Shown one piece after another: positions 52,792 to 63,365 of a stretch of DNA of 64,000 nt (within the stretch, counting starts at the first letter, position 1; each line of letters opens with the position of its first letter). The notes under the pieces were generated by a model. The model worked only from the letters and a program-made list of their open reading frames with translations, ran no database searches and was not told the origin of the DNA. The stretch is from positions 620,001 through 684,000 of the forward strand of contig BCKQ01000004.1 in assembly GCA_001600695.1 (NCBI GenBank). Direction: 5' to 3'. Origin of the DNA: Ascoidea asiatica. Its lineage: Eukaryota; Ascomycota; Saccharomycetes; Ascoideales; Ascoideaceae. The position numbers and the translations under genes are program-made.

Positions 52792-53652
52792 GATTAGTTT
52801 CTTAGTTGCTTAGTTTTTAAAAAAAAGTTTATGTAAAGTTTAGGTTCAAAATTTAGGTAAATTTTTTAGGTATTTGGTTTTCATCTTAAAATTGTGAGGG
52901 TATTATTTTTTTCATTTTTGTTCTTTATTTTATATACATTTATTAATTTTCAAAGGGATGGTTTGAAAAATTTTCAAAAACCGAAAATAGACATTTGGTT
53001 TTAAAGTATTTTTGATTTGTAACATTTTTATTATATTTTTGTTCTTGTTATTGTTCACAAAAGGTCTTTGTTTTTTTTCTTCTTATGATTGATTATTTTA
53101 ATCTTTTCTTCATCTTTTAATCTCGTTAGTTGTACATTACTTTTAATGTTTCCTAAATAGCTTTACTATGGAATATATTTTATTGCAGACCACTTTATTA
53201 CTTATTGTCACTTCCTCTCCCACGTTCCCAAAACAATCAAGCACGCGTCATGGATTATTGCTTGTGTGCGCTGATTGGCCAAAAACTTTTATTTTTCGTG
53301 CCGACCGAGCTTGAATACAATTCCACCAGCTCCGATATTTATCAATCAACAATAAAATATATTCAACAATAAGAAAAAACTGCATAGAAATTATCTCACA
53401 TTTTGTATTTTCTTCTTTTGTTTAATAACTTTTTTTAACAAATTGAGGCTGAATTGAACTTAACAAAGAACTTTAACACTTCCATTATTTAATCCTTGTG
53501 ACAATTCACCCAGAATGCTTTCATTCTTGTCTTCTAGTTATTTAAATTCAATCATATAATCAAATATACTCTCAGATCTTTTTTATCTGTTTAAAAATAT
53601 AAAACATATATTCCAGAAAATAAATTCATATTCAAATTATTAAATCTTCAAA
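52792..53652 (+). promoter_or_regulatory. Spacer and promoter of PPN1
   Basis: T-rich 3' sequence to about 53150, then the PPN1 promoter. CACGTT, the weaker Pho4-type core, is at 53221-53226; a CCAAT-type ATTGGCC lies near 53274. Confidence 0.5.
53221..53226 (+). promoter_or_regulatory. Possible Pho4-type site CACGTT
   Basis: Matches the low-affinity Pho4 core CACGTT, 427 bases before the PPN1 ATG. Baker's yeast PPN1 (PHM5) is a phosphate-regulated gene. One short match can occur by chance. Confidence 0.3.
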
Positions 53653-55869
53653 ATGTTTCAAGACCTCTTCAAATACAAAATCTATCACAATCTCAATAAT
53701 AGAGAAGAAAATAATATCAATACTAATGATAATTACAAATTCGACGAGTATTTAATTAACTCAATTGACAATGAAAAATCAAGTCTAAAACGTAAAAAAA
53801 AATACTCTTTTAGATCATTAAGAATTATATTATCTTTGCTAACCACAATATTTATAACTTTCTTTTTTGTATATATTCAATTAGACACTAATATAAATTC
53901 AATTAATGATAATATTTGGAATATTGATCATAATAACAATAATTTAACTACTCAATTATCCTATACTTCAAAACAAATACAAGAATTAAAAAAATTAAAT
54001 TTATCAACAACTAATCCAGTTCAAATTCAAACTGTTAATGGTCCTAAAATCATTCATGGTAGATTTCTTCATATAACGGACTTTCATCCCGATCCTCTTT
54101 ATAAACCAGGCTCTGATATTCAAAATGCTTGTCATAGAGGTAAAGGTTCTGCATCAAAATATGGTGATGCAATTTTAGGTTGTGATTCACCATTAATCTT
54201 AGTTGAAGAAACAATTAAATGGATTGATCAAAATTTAAAAGATAAAATTGATTTTATCGTTTGGACTGGTGATAATGTTCGTCATGATAATGATAGAGAA
54301 AATCCAAGATTCGAACCTGATATTTTTGAATTAAATCAAAATATTTCAAATCTTATGTTTTCAACTTTCAAAAAAGAAAATTCATTAAATCCAAGAAGTC
54401 TACAAGTTAAGATTATTCCAAGTCTTGGTAATAATGATGTTTATCCTCATAATTTATTTTCTCCTGGTCCAACTTTACAAAGTCGTCAATTATGGAAAAC
54501 TTGGGAAAGATTTATAACCAATGATCAGTATCATGTATTTGAAAGTGGTGTTTATTTCTTTTCGGAAATTATTCCAAATCAATTAGCTGTATTATCAATT
54601 AATACTTTATTTTTTTTCAAAAGCAATCCATTAGTTGATGATTGTGATAGTAGAAAACAACCTGGTTATAAACTTTTAGCCTGGTTAGGCTCAACTTTGA
54701 AAGAATTAAGAAAGAGAAAAATGAAAGTTTGGTTGACTGGACATGTACCTCCATTACCTAAAAATTATGAATTAAGTTGTTATAGAAAATATATTGCTTG
54801 GTCTTATGCTTATAGAGATGTTATAATTGGTGGCTTATATGGTCATATGAATATTGATCATTTTGCACCTTTAGATTCTCAATTAGCTTTCCAATCAATA
54901 AATTTGGAATTTGAAAGAAAAAATTTACCAAAATTATATGATTTTGATTATTTAAACAATAACAATAATAATAATATCTCAAATAACTATTCTACTTTTG
55001 AAACTTTAGATGATATTTATAAAGAAATTGATAATTCGTATGATGATTATCTTGATATTCTAGATGATAATGAAATATCATTAAAAGGGGGTTTACCAGT
55101 TGGAAAAGTTCAATATATGGAAACTGTTAGAAGATTATTTTATTCTTCTGTCGATTATAAAAAAAGTTCATCTCTAGAAAACTCTGAAAGATACTCAATA
55201 GTTCATGTTACTGCAAGTGTTGTACCAACTTTTAATCCTGGATTTAGAGTTTGGGAATATAATATTTCTGATCTACATCTTAATGAGAATTTAGCTCTGC
55301 AATCATCTTATGAATCATGGGATACATTTTTTAGTACTTTGAAAATTAATTTAACCGATTTTGGATCTTCCTTTGATGCCTTTGATCAAGAAGAAGAAGA
55401 AGAAGAAGAAGAAGAAGATTTTAAAGATTTAATTCCGTTTACAAAAAAGGATCCCACTCTACCCTCAATTCAACCTGGTAATATATCTTTAGGACCTGCT
55501 TATATTCCTCAATTATTTACCCCAACAAGATATGTTCAATATTATATTGATTTGAAAGAATTAAATCAAAAAAATAGTGAATTTGATTATAAATACGAAT
55601 ATTCTACAGATAAAGAATATAATATGACTTCCTTACTTGTTAGTAATTGGTTAAATCTCGCAAAAAAATTAGCAAAACCTTTGAAAGAATCACCAAATGA
55701 TTTAATAGCTTGTGGGAAAAAAGGAAAAAAAGGAAAGAAAAATAAGAAAAGCAAGAAAGATAAAAAAGGAAAGAAAGGAAATAAAAAGTCAGAAGAGTTG
55801 GAAAAACTCTGGCAGAAATTCATAAAACATAGTTTCATAAGCTCAGATTATGAAAATATGGGTTTATAG
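53653..55869 (+). CDS. PPN1: Vacuolar endopolyphosphatase Ppn1
   Basis: Type II membrane enzyme that cuts inorganic polyphosphate chains inside the vacuole. The 738 residues have a cytosolic basic N-terminus (KRKKK at 46-50), a signal-anchor span (about 57-76) and a metallophosphatase domain with the expected metal motifs: ITDFHPDP (Asp143, His145), WTGDNVRHDND (206-208), LGNND (258-262), TGHVPPLP (363-364) and YGHMNIDHF (396-404). After an Asp/Glu tract (about 578-592) the C-terminus has a long Lys/Gly run (KKGKKGKKNKK...), giving a charged, repetitive segment found in Ppn1 homologues of varied length. Yeast Ppn1 is 674 residues and is processed in the vacuole. Confidence 0.94.
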   Translation: MFQDLFKYKIYHNLNNREENNINTNDNYKFDEYLINSIDNEKSSLKRKKKYSFRSLRIILSLLTTIFITFFFVYIQLDTNINSINDNIWNIDHNNNNLTTQLSYTSKQIQELKKLNLSTTNPVQIQTVNGPKIIHGRFLHITDFHPDPLYKPGSDIQNACHRGKGSASKYGDAILGCDSPLILVEETIKWIDQNLKDKIDFIVWTGDNVRHDNDRENPRFEPDIFELNQNISNLMFSTFKKENSLNPRSLQVKIIPSLGNNDVYPHNLFSPGPTLQSRQLWKTWERFITNDQYHVFESGVYFFSEIIPNQLAVLSINTLFFFKSNPLVDDCDSRKQPGYKLLAWLGSTLKELRKRKMKVWLTGHVPPLPKNYELSCYRKYIAWSYAYRDVIIGGLYGHMNIDHFAPLDSQLAFQSINLEFERKNLPKLYDFDYLNNNNNNNISNNYSTFETLDDIYKEIDNSYDDYLDILDDNEISLKGGLPVGKVQYMETVRRLFYSSVDYKKSSSLENSERYSIVHVTASVVPTFNPGFRVWEYNISDLHLNENLALQSSYESWDTFFSTLKINLTDFGSSFDAFDQEEEEEEEEEDFKDLIPFTKKDPTLPSIQPGNISLGPAYIPQLFTPTRYVQYYIDLKELNQKNSEFDYKYEYSTDKEYNMTSLLVSNWLNLAKKLAKPLKESPNDLIACGKKGKKGKKNKKSKKDKKGKKGNKKSEELEKLWQKFIKHSFISSDYENMGL

Positions 55870-56305
55870 GATGTACATGAGGTAGAATATTATATCAAAA
55901 TATTATATATCTGCTTTGTTTATTGTGCATAAATTCTTTTTTTTTAAATCGAAAAAAAAAGATCAAAACCGAATCAATGGTTTTAGGGGAATTAATTTGA
56001 AGGCATAGACCAAAGACCATTCAAAGTTTTTAGATTGGATTTTGAACGAATTTTATATATTAATGTCTCTAATCGAATGGATATCTCAAAATAAGAAAAA
56101 AAAAATTGTCAGTTCTTCCAAGAACATTTAAAAAAACGAAATAGAAAAATAGTTAAAAAAATTGAATAAAAAGTACTGATTTAACCATCAAATACAGGGT
56201 ATTAAATAAAATATAAATAAAGAGCATTTTTTCAAGATTTCCAAAATCTTTCTCAATAGAACAGTTAAAGATATTGTAAAATTATTAACCATAAACCAGA
56301 TTAGA
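55870..56305. other. Convergent spacer between PPN1 and the Bsp1-like gene
   Basis: 3' untranslated sequence of both genes, rich in A runs. No gene or clear structure seen. Confidence 0.4.
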
Positions 56306-59300
56306 TTATTGCCTCAAATCAATAGTTTTATTAGCTTCGTCATCTTCATCGAGAATAACATGATATAGACTATTATTTACTCCACTAACACGCTTGGCTA
56401 ACATTCTTTGTGAAGCAGATGAAAGAGAAGGTTTTCTAGGTTGTTGCTTATTTGAAGATTCAACAAGATTTTGTCTTATTGAATCAATTCTACTCAGAAA
56501 TTGAGGTGGCCCTTGAGCCTTATTATTATTAGCGATCATTGAGGAAAGCTCAATATTACTGCTGATAGAAGTATCGAACGATAGCATAGAGGAATTGTGT
56601 TGATAGTTATGATTTGTATCAAAAATGCTCGAGACGGTAGAACTTCTCATAGAGTCCGTTTGGGTAGGAGAATATTTAATGGTACTCAAGTTTTCTGTCC
56701 CCTGTTTGGTTGAAAAATCAGCAACCGATTTTCCTAATTTAACATTATCTATCCAATCTATTTTTTGCACTGTATTAGAATCTTGCCTTTGTTTTTCAAG
56801 ATTATCTAGGTTCAATGAATTTCTTTGAGATTTTTTCGATTTGGCAGTATTGATCCACAAAGCATTCTGCTCTTCATCAGCAAAGGCAAACCGGTTTTGT
56901 CTAGAAGATTGAATATCTTTAATTGTTGAATATTCTTTCGATTTAGCCAAATTTATCCAATCTAAACCTTGTTCTTCATCTCGAAAAGGAAACATTTTTG
57001 CAGGTGACAAACTCCTGCCTCTACTAATCGGTGTTGCTTTTTTAGAATTGGCTAGTTCTATCCATTCAATGTTTTCTTCTTCAAGATCTCCTTTCTTATT
57101 AAAAATATCCAGTATATTGGATAATGACTTTCGTTTGGATTTGAGCCAGTCTGGCTTATCATCAGCAACTGCATTTTTAGGGAGAAGGTTTACCAAATCC
57201 ACAACCGATTTTCTTTTATTAACTTTATCAATCCAATCCTTTGGAACGGGTTCCAAGCTTTTAACAACTGTCTTTTTAGGACTATCGACCTTATGTAATT
57301 TATTGGCAGACTTTTTTAATATATCTTCTACTTCTTCTTCAAAATGTTTTGGATTTATTTTTTGAATTTTTTGTTCAACATTATTACTGTAAATATCAAC
57401 ACCAATCTTATTGAGCTGCTTGAGTGCCTCTGGATCATCTTCTTTTTCCTTTTCAATAACAGGAGCAGGTTTTAATTCATTTTTTAATTGAATTGCTTCT
57501 GGGGATTCTTCTAGTGGTTTCTCTATTCTAGAGGCAGGTTTCAATTTATTTATCTTTTGTAAAGCTTCAGGAATACTTTCGTCTCTTATCTTGCGAATAG
57601 AAGCATGTCTTAAAACATTCACTCTCGTTAATGCTTCTGGAACGGGCTCGATCTTTTTGGGAGAAGGAGGTGCTTTTCTTAATTGGGGACTGAATTCAGA
57701 GTGAGTTTCCTCAATAACTTTTTTGGGAGATTCTGGACCAGTTTTAACTTTTCTTAATTCTACATTTGGAAATTCGGTCTCATATGATAATTTTTCATCT
57801 TCATTTTCTATTTTTTTACTCCTTTTAAGAACTGTGGATTTCAAATTAGCAAAATCTATTTCTTTATTTGATGCTCTTTCATTTTCATTTTCTAAAATCT
57901 TTTCCGACTGTTTTTTTATCTGTGGCCTTATAGAATTAAATTTTCGGATAGGCATTTCATTCTCTTGTAACTCCTTAAGTTCTTTTAAAGAAGTTATATG
58001 CTTTCCGGGAGATCTTTCTAAGGCACTGGTTAACCAATCTTTTTCTTGATCTTCTTGTTCAATCATTTTATTGAAAATTGCAATTTGATTTCTTGTAGGA
58101 CTAAGCTCTCTTTGAGGAGTTCTAGGTTCGTTTTTTTGAGAATCCAATGGAGCCTTATTTATTGCGCTCGATAACCAATCTGCTTCATTTTTATTATTTA
58201 AGTTTCTTACTCTAGATCGAGTTGGACGATTAGCTGTATTAGTTTTTGGATTTTCATCCACTTCATGTATCTGTGTTAGAATTTTCTTGGTAGAAGTAAC
58301 CCAACTTTGCTGACTTATTTGACCATTATTTAAAGACAGAGAATTAGCCTTTTTGAGGGCTGGTGCTTTGGCAGCTGCAGTCGCCGATATAGCATATTCT
58401 GATCTTGGCATTGGAACATATTTTTCTCTAGTAGAACTATTTCTAGAAGGTTGCGAAGAATTTGTTCTTTTTAAAGCACTAGTAATAAAAAAGCCTTTAT
58501 CTTTTTTTTTAGGTGGTGAGATATTATTACTTAATGTAGAATTTTCTTTGAGCTTCTGTAAATTGCTGATATCTGATACTGGCATAGTATTTCGGTTATA
58601 CATATTTCCTTTGGCTAAAGAATTATCATTTAAAGCACTTGTAATAAAGTTATTTTTGATGTGATTCTTCTTTGGAGGGGAAATCTCTTCGATACTATAA
58701 TCATTTTCTTCATCCTTGTCTAGATCTATGACTTCAACCTTAAGTGGCAAATTAGAAGAAGACTTTGATTTTCTTGATTGAAAATCAGCTTCCCTTTGTT
58801 GCTTATTTTGAATGTGGTCGATATAATTGCAATTGATTTTTTTTGGAGAAGTAGCAACAGGAGAAGGGATAGAATTGTCTTTGTTTTTGAAAATGTTGGT
58901 TTTAGAAGATTTGGTTTTATTGATTTTGGGTTGCGGCTTGGCCATATTGTTAGCTCTGACCATAAAATCTGGAGTATCTTCATTCAAGTATCCCTTATCT
59001 TCATATCCTATGAGTCTAGAACTATTCTTCTCCGGTAAAGATGGTTTCACTGAACTATCCAAGAGAATATTATTATATTTTTCTAATACGTTTCTTACTT
59101 TTGATGATGGAGAAGGAGATCTGATTACTGGAGTTATTGCATTCTTTATTTGGATTTTTTTTGGAGATATACTTCTATCATTATTTTGAATATTAGCTTT
59201 ACTATTGGGTACTGTTTGATTTAAATTTCCAACATTATTAATTTTCTCGAAAAACTGACGATTAGGAGAATTGGTATAAAACTCTCGAGGAAGAATTTTC

Positions 59301-61396
59301 TCTGGCCCAAAAGATTTTTTCACTGGAGATTTTGAGTTATTAGATCTAATTTTGTATCTTTCTGTATTTTCAAAAGATCCATTTGAGTTTCTTAAGATTT
59401 GTGCTGTCGTTGTGTTGAATTTATCATTAGGGTTAGACATGGAATTGGTAGTTTTGCTTTCCGAATCAAATCTGTTTGTTCTAATAGGTTCTCTGCCATT
59501 CTTGATATTTAATGGGGCAGTAGAAAACTTTCTTTGGGCTGTAATTAAAAATGGATTAATCTTCTGATTTTGTTGATTAGAAAGTGAGTTTAATTTATTA
59601 ATGGATTTCTGATCTAATTTATTTTTCATGATACTGGCAGAAGTTTTTGGAACTTTCAAAATACCAGGTAATTCACTTTTGTTTCTTAAATTTGTTCTAT
59701 CAGGACTTATTGAACTTTTTGTGGTGATTCCTGGAATCATACCCAATGCTTCTTTTTCCAACAATTTTTCAGACTTTTCGGAAAGTTTGGAGATTAAATT
59801 CATATGAGACTCTGAGATTGGCAAGGAGTGCTTTTGAAAAGGCTCTTCATTGATATTTTCTTCTAATATGTTATCGGTCTTTGGAATATTTTTACGTTGG
59901 GGAGATTTCGATAGATTTGCTGATCTTTCAGACATTCTTCGAAGTAAATTCATTGATTCCATTGATATCGAATATTTATCTTTTTTTTGAGATTTACTTG
60001 AATTAGTTTCTTTAATAGTCTCATCATTGGAAGAAATGTTTTTAGGATTTGATTTCTCCTTACGTTCAATTACTTTATTTTGAACTTCGATTTCACTCTC
60101 ACTATCAGAATCACAGTCAGAAAGGTTTATTACTTTAATAGCATTTGGATTAAATTGTTTTTTTGGCTTTTGCTTGGAATTGGTAGTTAATTCAGGATGA
60201 ATTTTAACCGAGTGTGTTCTTTTGAACTCCAAAAAATCTTCATAACTAAAAACTGGATCATTATCATTTTTTGATTTAGAAATACTTTTAATCTTATCTA
60301 ATGAGGGTTGTTGTAAATTTGTTCGTTGTTTTGATGTATGCTTATCTCCATCGCCTATAAACTGATTAGTTATATCTGACAATATTTTTTGTTCATTATT
60401 TGAATTTCTATATGATAAAATATTAGAAGCTTGATTGGAATTATTCGAATTTGAAGATTGTGGAATTTGAGAAAAATCAGATTCAAATATGTAAGGAGCA
60501 TCTAAAGAATTAGGAAGTACTTTGCTCACTTGCTTGATAGGGGAGTTATCTTGTAATTGAGGATTAGGAGATTTATATTTTTCTCGTAATGCTTCAATTT
60601 TATCATAATTATAAGCAGATTGAAATTTAAGTGGACTATTAAAAAAATCATAGTCATCTTTTGACTTATTGGGGACAGGGTTTTCAATTTCATTCTCTTT
60701 ATCACAAAAACTTATGGGTGATGTTCCAATAGATGTATAATGTTTCATTTTTTGAACCGACTGTAAAAAAGCGTTATGATCATGTTGTGCTGATGAATTA
60801 GTAATTTGGGGAAGTTCTCTATCCTCATATATTTGCTTTCCTGGAGATAAACGTTTAGCTATGGGACTAAGTAAATTTAGAAAATTATCGTTTGTTTCAT
60901 TAAATTCATCAATATCTCCAGAAACGATTCTTGAGTTAAATGGGGAAACATAGTTTTTAGCATAAATTTCTTTAGATCTTTGAATTGAAGTTGTGTTATT
61001 TGAGTTGATATTATCAGAAGTATTGGAGGAAATGAGACCATTTTGATCTTGTTGTTGATTTTTATCTTGATTTTTACTCCCATCGGTTTTAGAATTTATT
61101 TTGTTTGTGTTATTTTTGAGTAAAGATTTTTTGTAAGCATTAAACTCCAAGTTTAAAGAATGAACAGAATCAGCAATAGACGTATCAGAATCATTTTCAT
61201 GGCCATCATAATTTTCTTTTGGATTAAAAATACTAAAATCATTGAATTCTCCAGCTGATCTTCTTTTTCTAATTTCTTCTTCTAATGCTCTTGTTATCAT
61301 CTCATCTTCATGAGCTCTTTTTACATCTAATTCATGAAGCCTCTGAAGAAAATCATTTATATCATTAGATTTATAGAGATTATCATCAATGTTCAT
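56306..61396 (-). CDS. Large disordered protein with Trp-centred repeats, Bsp1-like
   Basis: 1,696 residues, almost entirely disordered, Ser/Lys/Asn-rich. It resembles yeast Bsp1, an adaptor linking synaptojanins to cortical actin patches: an N-terminal FLQRLHELDVKR helix, and a tract of (I/D/P)PEAL-type repeats (ESIPEALQKINKLKPAS, VPEALTRVNVLR, SPEAIQLKNELKPAP, DPEALKQLNKIG at about 1225-1330) like Bsp1 SIPEAIKGIQNLKK and LPEALRKVELMKK. It also has a repeated W/F-centred motif, [DE]W(L/I)xxAxxK: FITSAL near 918 and 972, WVTS near 1034, DWLSSA 1075, DWLTSA 1120, then DWIDKV, EWIELA, DWINLA, LWINTA and DWIDNV between about 1390 and 1550. It is more than twice the length of yeast Bsp1 (576). 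A cortical actin/endocytic role is inferred. Confidence 0.6.
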   Translation of the reverse strand: MNIDDNLYKSNDINDFLQRLHELDVKRAHEDEMITRALEEEIRKRRSAGEFNDFSIFNPKENYDGHENDSDTSIADSVHSLNLEFNAYKKSLLKNNTNKINSKTDGSKNQDKNQQQDQNGLISSNTSDNINSNNTTSIQRSKEIYAKNYVSPFNSRIVSGDIDEFNETNDNFLNLLSPIAKRLSPGKQIYEDRELPQITNSSAQHDHNAFLQSVQKMKHYTSIGTSPISFCDKENEIENPVPNKSKDDYDFFNSPLKFQSAYNYDKIEALREKYKSPNPQLQDNSPIKQVSKVLPNSLDAPYIFESDFSQIPQSSNSNNSNQASNILSYRNSNNEQKILSDITNQFIGDGDKHTSKQRTNLQQPSLDKIKSISKSKNDNDPVFSYEDFLEFKRTHSVKIHPELTTNSKQKPKKQFNPNAIKVINLSDCDSDSESEIEVQNKVIERKEKSNPKNISSNDETIKETNSSKSQKKDKYSISMESMNLLRRMSERSANLSKSPQRKNIPKTDNILEENINEEPFQKHSLPISESHMNLISKLSEKSEKLLEKEALGMIPGITTKSSISPDRTNLRNKSELPGILKVPKTSASIMKNKLDQKSINKLNSLSNQQNQKINPFLITAQRKFSTAPLNIKNGREPIRTNRFDSESKTTNSMSNPNDKFNTTTAQILRNSNGSFENTERYKIRSNNSKSPVKKSFGPEKILPREFYTNSPNRQFFEKINNVGNLNQTVPNSKANIQNNDRSISPKKIQIKNAITPVIRSPSPSSKVRNVLEKYNNILLDSSVKPSLPEKNSSRLIGYEDKGYLNEDTPDFMVRANNMAKPQPKINKTKSSKTNIFKNKDNSIPSPVATSPKKINCNYIDHIQNKQQREADFQSRKSKSSSNLPLKVEVIDLDKDEENDYSIEEISPPKKNHIKNNFITSALNDNSLAKGNMYNRNTMPVSDISNLQKLKENSTLSNNISPPKKKDKGFFITSALKRTNSSQPSRNSSTREKYVPMPRSEYAISATAAAKAPALKKANSLSLNNGQISQQSWVTSTKKILTQIHEVDENPKTNTANRPTRSRVRNLNNKNEADWLSSAINKAPLDSQKNEPRTPQRELSPTRNQIAIFNKMIEQEDQEKDWLTSALERSPGKHITSLKELKELQENEMPIRKFNSIRPQIKKQSEKILENENERASNKEIDFANLKSTVLKRSKKIENEDEKLSYETEFPNVELRKVKTGPESPKKVIEETHSEFSPQLRKAPPSPKKIEPVPEALTRVNVLRHASIRKIRDESIPEALQKINKLKPASRIEKPLEESPEAIQLKNELKPAPVIEKEKEDDPEALKQLNKIGVDIYSNNVEQKIQKINPKHFEEEVEDILKKSANKLHKVDSPKKTVVKSLEPVPKDWIDKVNKRKSVVDLVNLLPKNAVADDKPDWLKSKRKSLSNILDIFNKKGDLEEENIEWIELANSKKATPISRGRSLSPAKMFPFRDEEQGLDWINLAKSKEYSTIKDIQSSRQNRFAFADEEQNALWINTAKSKKSQRNSLNLDNLEKQRQDSNTVQKIDWIDNVKLGKSVADFSTKQGTENLSTIKYSPTQTDSMRSSTVSSIFDTNHNYQHNSSMLSFDTSISSNIELSSMIANNNKAQGPPQFLSRIDSIRQNLVESSNKQQPRKPSLSSASQRMLAKRVSGVNNSLYHVILDEDDEANKTIDLRQ

Positions 61397-61805
61397 GATT
61401 ACAAAGTATAATAATTAAAATATGGGTATCCAAACAAAAATAAAAACAAAAATAAAAGAATAGGAAATAGTTTGAAATAGTCGTAAATTGAAGAAAATAA
61501 ACAGAAGAATAAAGAAAAAAAAAATAAAAGCCAATTAAAAAGCAAAATTTAAGTAAATTGTTCGGTTGGTTAAATTATTATATATCAGAAAATGAGTGAA
61601 AGGAATAACTTATATAAAATTCATTATTCTACTTGAATAAAATTGAATATCTATCCAAGGAAATTGACCTGGGTTTTAATTCCCTAGATTGTTTCTTAAA
61701 AATGATTAAATTCCCAAATTTCATTCTTAATCTTATTATATTTCTTCTTTAGGAAAATGATAAACAAAAACAAAAACAACAAACAAACATTGAAGCTCCA
61801 CAGCA
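61397..61805 (+). promoter_or_regulatory. Upstream region of the Bsp1-like gene and of a short ORF
   Basis: AT-rich, with A-rich runs near 61430-61540. The last 60 bases before 61806 (AAACAAAAACAACAAACAAACA) look like a yeast 5' leader on the plus strand. Confidence 0.4.
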
Positions 61806-61862
61806 ATGGGTTTAAATACTCAACAATCAAATCTAAATAAAATTAAATCTGCACTAGCGTAG
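61806..61862 (+). pseudogene. Possible 5' end of a gene cut by repeat copy 2
   Basis: An ATG after a leader-like CA-rich sequence opens MGLNTQQSNLNKIKSALA and then a TAG. The homology between the two repeat copies begins about codon 15, so the unique start appears to run straight into repeat sequence. I do not recognise the protein. It may be a chance frame. Confidence 0.25.
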
Positions 61863-62055
61863 CCATATTCATGGGTGCTCTTTAATTTTATCAGGTGCAT
61901 AAATGGAACCAGTCTGACGGATTTAGTGTTTTTTAATTTTAGGATTACAAGAGTATGATCATATTTAAGTTTCCAGTGACATATTGAAAGATAACCTTAA
62001 TTAATCTTAAATTTCTTATTGTTTGCTAAATTGATTTAAATTTTATATTTCATTG

Positions 62056-62910
62056 NNNNNNNNNNNNNNNNNNNNNNNNNNNNNNNNNNNNNNNNNNNNN
62101 NNNNNNNNNNNNNNNNNNNNNNNNNNNNNNNNNNNNNNNNNNNNNNNNNNNNNNNNNNNNNNNNNNNNNNNNNNNNNNNNNNNNNNNNNNNNNNNNNNNN
62201 NNNNNNNNNNNNNNNNNNNNNNNNNNNNNNNNNNNNNNNNNNNNNNNNNNNNNNNNNNNNNNNNNNNNNNNNNNNNNNNNNNNNNNNNNNNNNNNNNNNN
62301 NNNNNNNNNNNNNNNNNNNNNNNNNNNNNNNNNNNNNNNNNNNNNNNNNNNNNNNNNNNNNNNNNNNNNNNNNNNNNNNNNNNNNNNNNNNNNNNNNNNN
62401 NNNNNNNNNNNNNNNNNNNNNNNNNNNNNNNNNNNNNNNNNNNNNNNNNNNNNNNNNNNNNNNNNNNNNNNNNNNNNNNNNNNNNNNNNNNNNNNNNNNN
62501 NNNNNNNNNNNNNNNNNNNNNNNNNNNNNNNNNNNNNNNNNNNNNNNNNNNNNNNNNNNNNNNNNNNNNNNNNNNNNNNNNNNNNNNNNNNNNNNNNNNN
62601 NNNNNNNNNNNNNNNNNNNNNNNNNNNNNNNNNNNNNNNNNNNNNNNNNNNNNNNNNNNNNNNNNNNNNNNNNNNNNNNNNNNNNNNNNNNNNNNNNNNN
62701 NNNNNNNNNNNNNNNNNNNNNNNNNNNNNNNNNNNNNNNNNNNNNNNNNNNNNNNNNNNNNNNNNNNNNNNNNNNNNNNNNNNNNNNNNNNNNNNNNNNN
62801 NNNNNNNNNNNNNNNNNNNNNNNNNNNNNNNNNNNNNNNNNNNNNNNNNNNNNNNNNNNNNNNNNNNNNNNNNNNNNNNNNNNNNNNNNNNNNNNNNNNN
62901 NNNNNNNNNN
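62056..62910. other. Assembly gap (855 N)
   Basis: A run of N inside repeat copy 2. It hides the 5' half of the repeat's gene. Length relative to copy 1 (444 bases) shows that the gap size is estimated or that this copy carries extra DNA. Confidence 0.99.
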
Positions 62911-62915
62911 GTTTC

Positions 62916-63365
62916 ATGAATTCACTTGGTCTATTTTTGGCTGTTGGGAGTAATACTTTTTCTATGTTTGGAAATTCTTGTTTTCAAAGTCTTCAATTAG
63001 GACTTGACCATTTACTTGAAAATATTAGTTTGAGCCTTGATTGTAACAATAAAATTGCTTCTCTACTTGAATCAATAGACAAAGCTAAAAATTTAATTAA
63101 AGAAGTTAGGGAAAATCGAAGTGGTGTAGAATACTTTTATTACTCTTATCATTGGACAATAGAGTTAGGTATGATTGCCATTTCAACAAATCATTATAAA
63201 TCAATAGTTCAATTAACTTCAGGGACTAAATTCAATTTTAAAAAAATTAAAGCGAAAACTTTTTTTTCGCATTCCAAAGGAAACACCATAAAAGATTTGG
63301 ATATAATTCTGAGAAAATATGTTAATGTTTCTAGTGAAATGCCAACTGAGTTACAAATTTTTTAA
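62916..63365 (+). CDS. 3' part of the dispersed-repeat gene, unknown protein (5' end in gap)
   Basis: The frame is open from the gap edge to the TAA at 63365. The ATG at 62916 (MNSLGLFLAVGSNTFSMFGN) may be internal, since copy 1 has coding-like sequence upstream of it. From here 149 residues, intact over the position where copy 1 has lost a base. Composition: a hydrophobic start, then Leu/Ile/Lys helices (LLENISLSLDCNNKIASLLE, IDKAKNLIKEVRENRSG), YYSYHWTIELGMIAIS and a Lys-rich C-terminus. I recognise no domain. The gene could encode an element-specific protein or be a multicopy host gene. Confidence 0.6.
   Translation: MNSLGLFLAVGSNTFSMFGNSCFQSLQLGLDHLLENISLSLDCNNKIASLLESIDKAKNLIKEVRENRSGVEYFYYSYHWTIELGMIAISTNHYKSIVQLTSGTKFNFKKIKAKTFFSHSKGNTIKDLDIILRKYVNVSSEMPTELQIF

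Noticed and set aside
62036-62919. Two long frames of unknown residues across the gap
   Set aside because: They consist of N only and carry no information.
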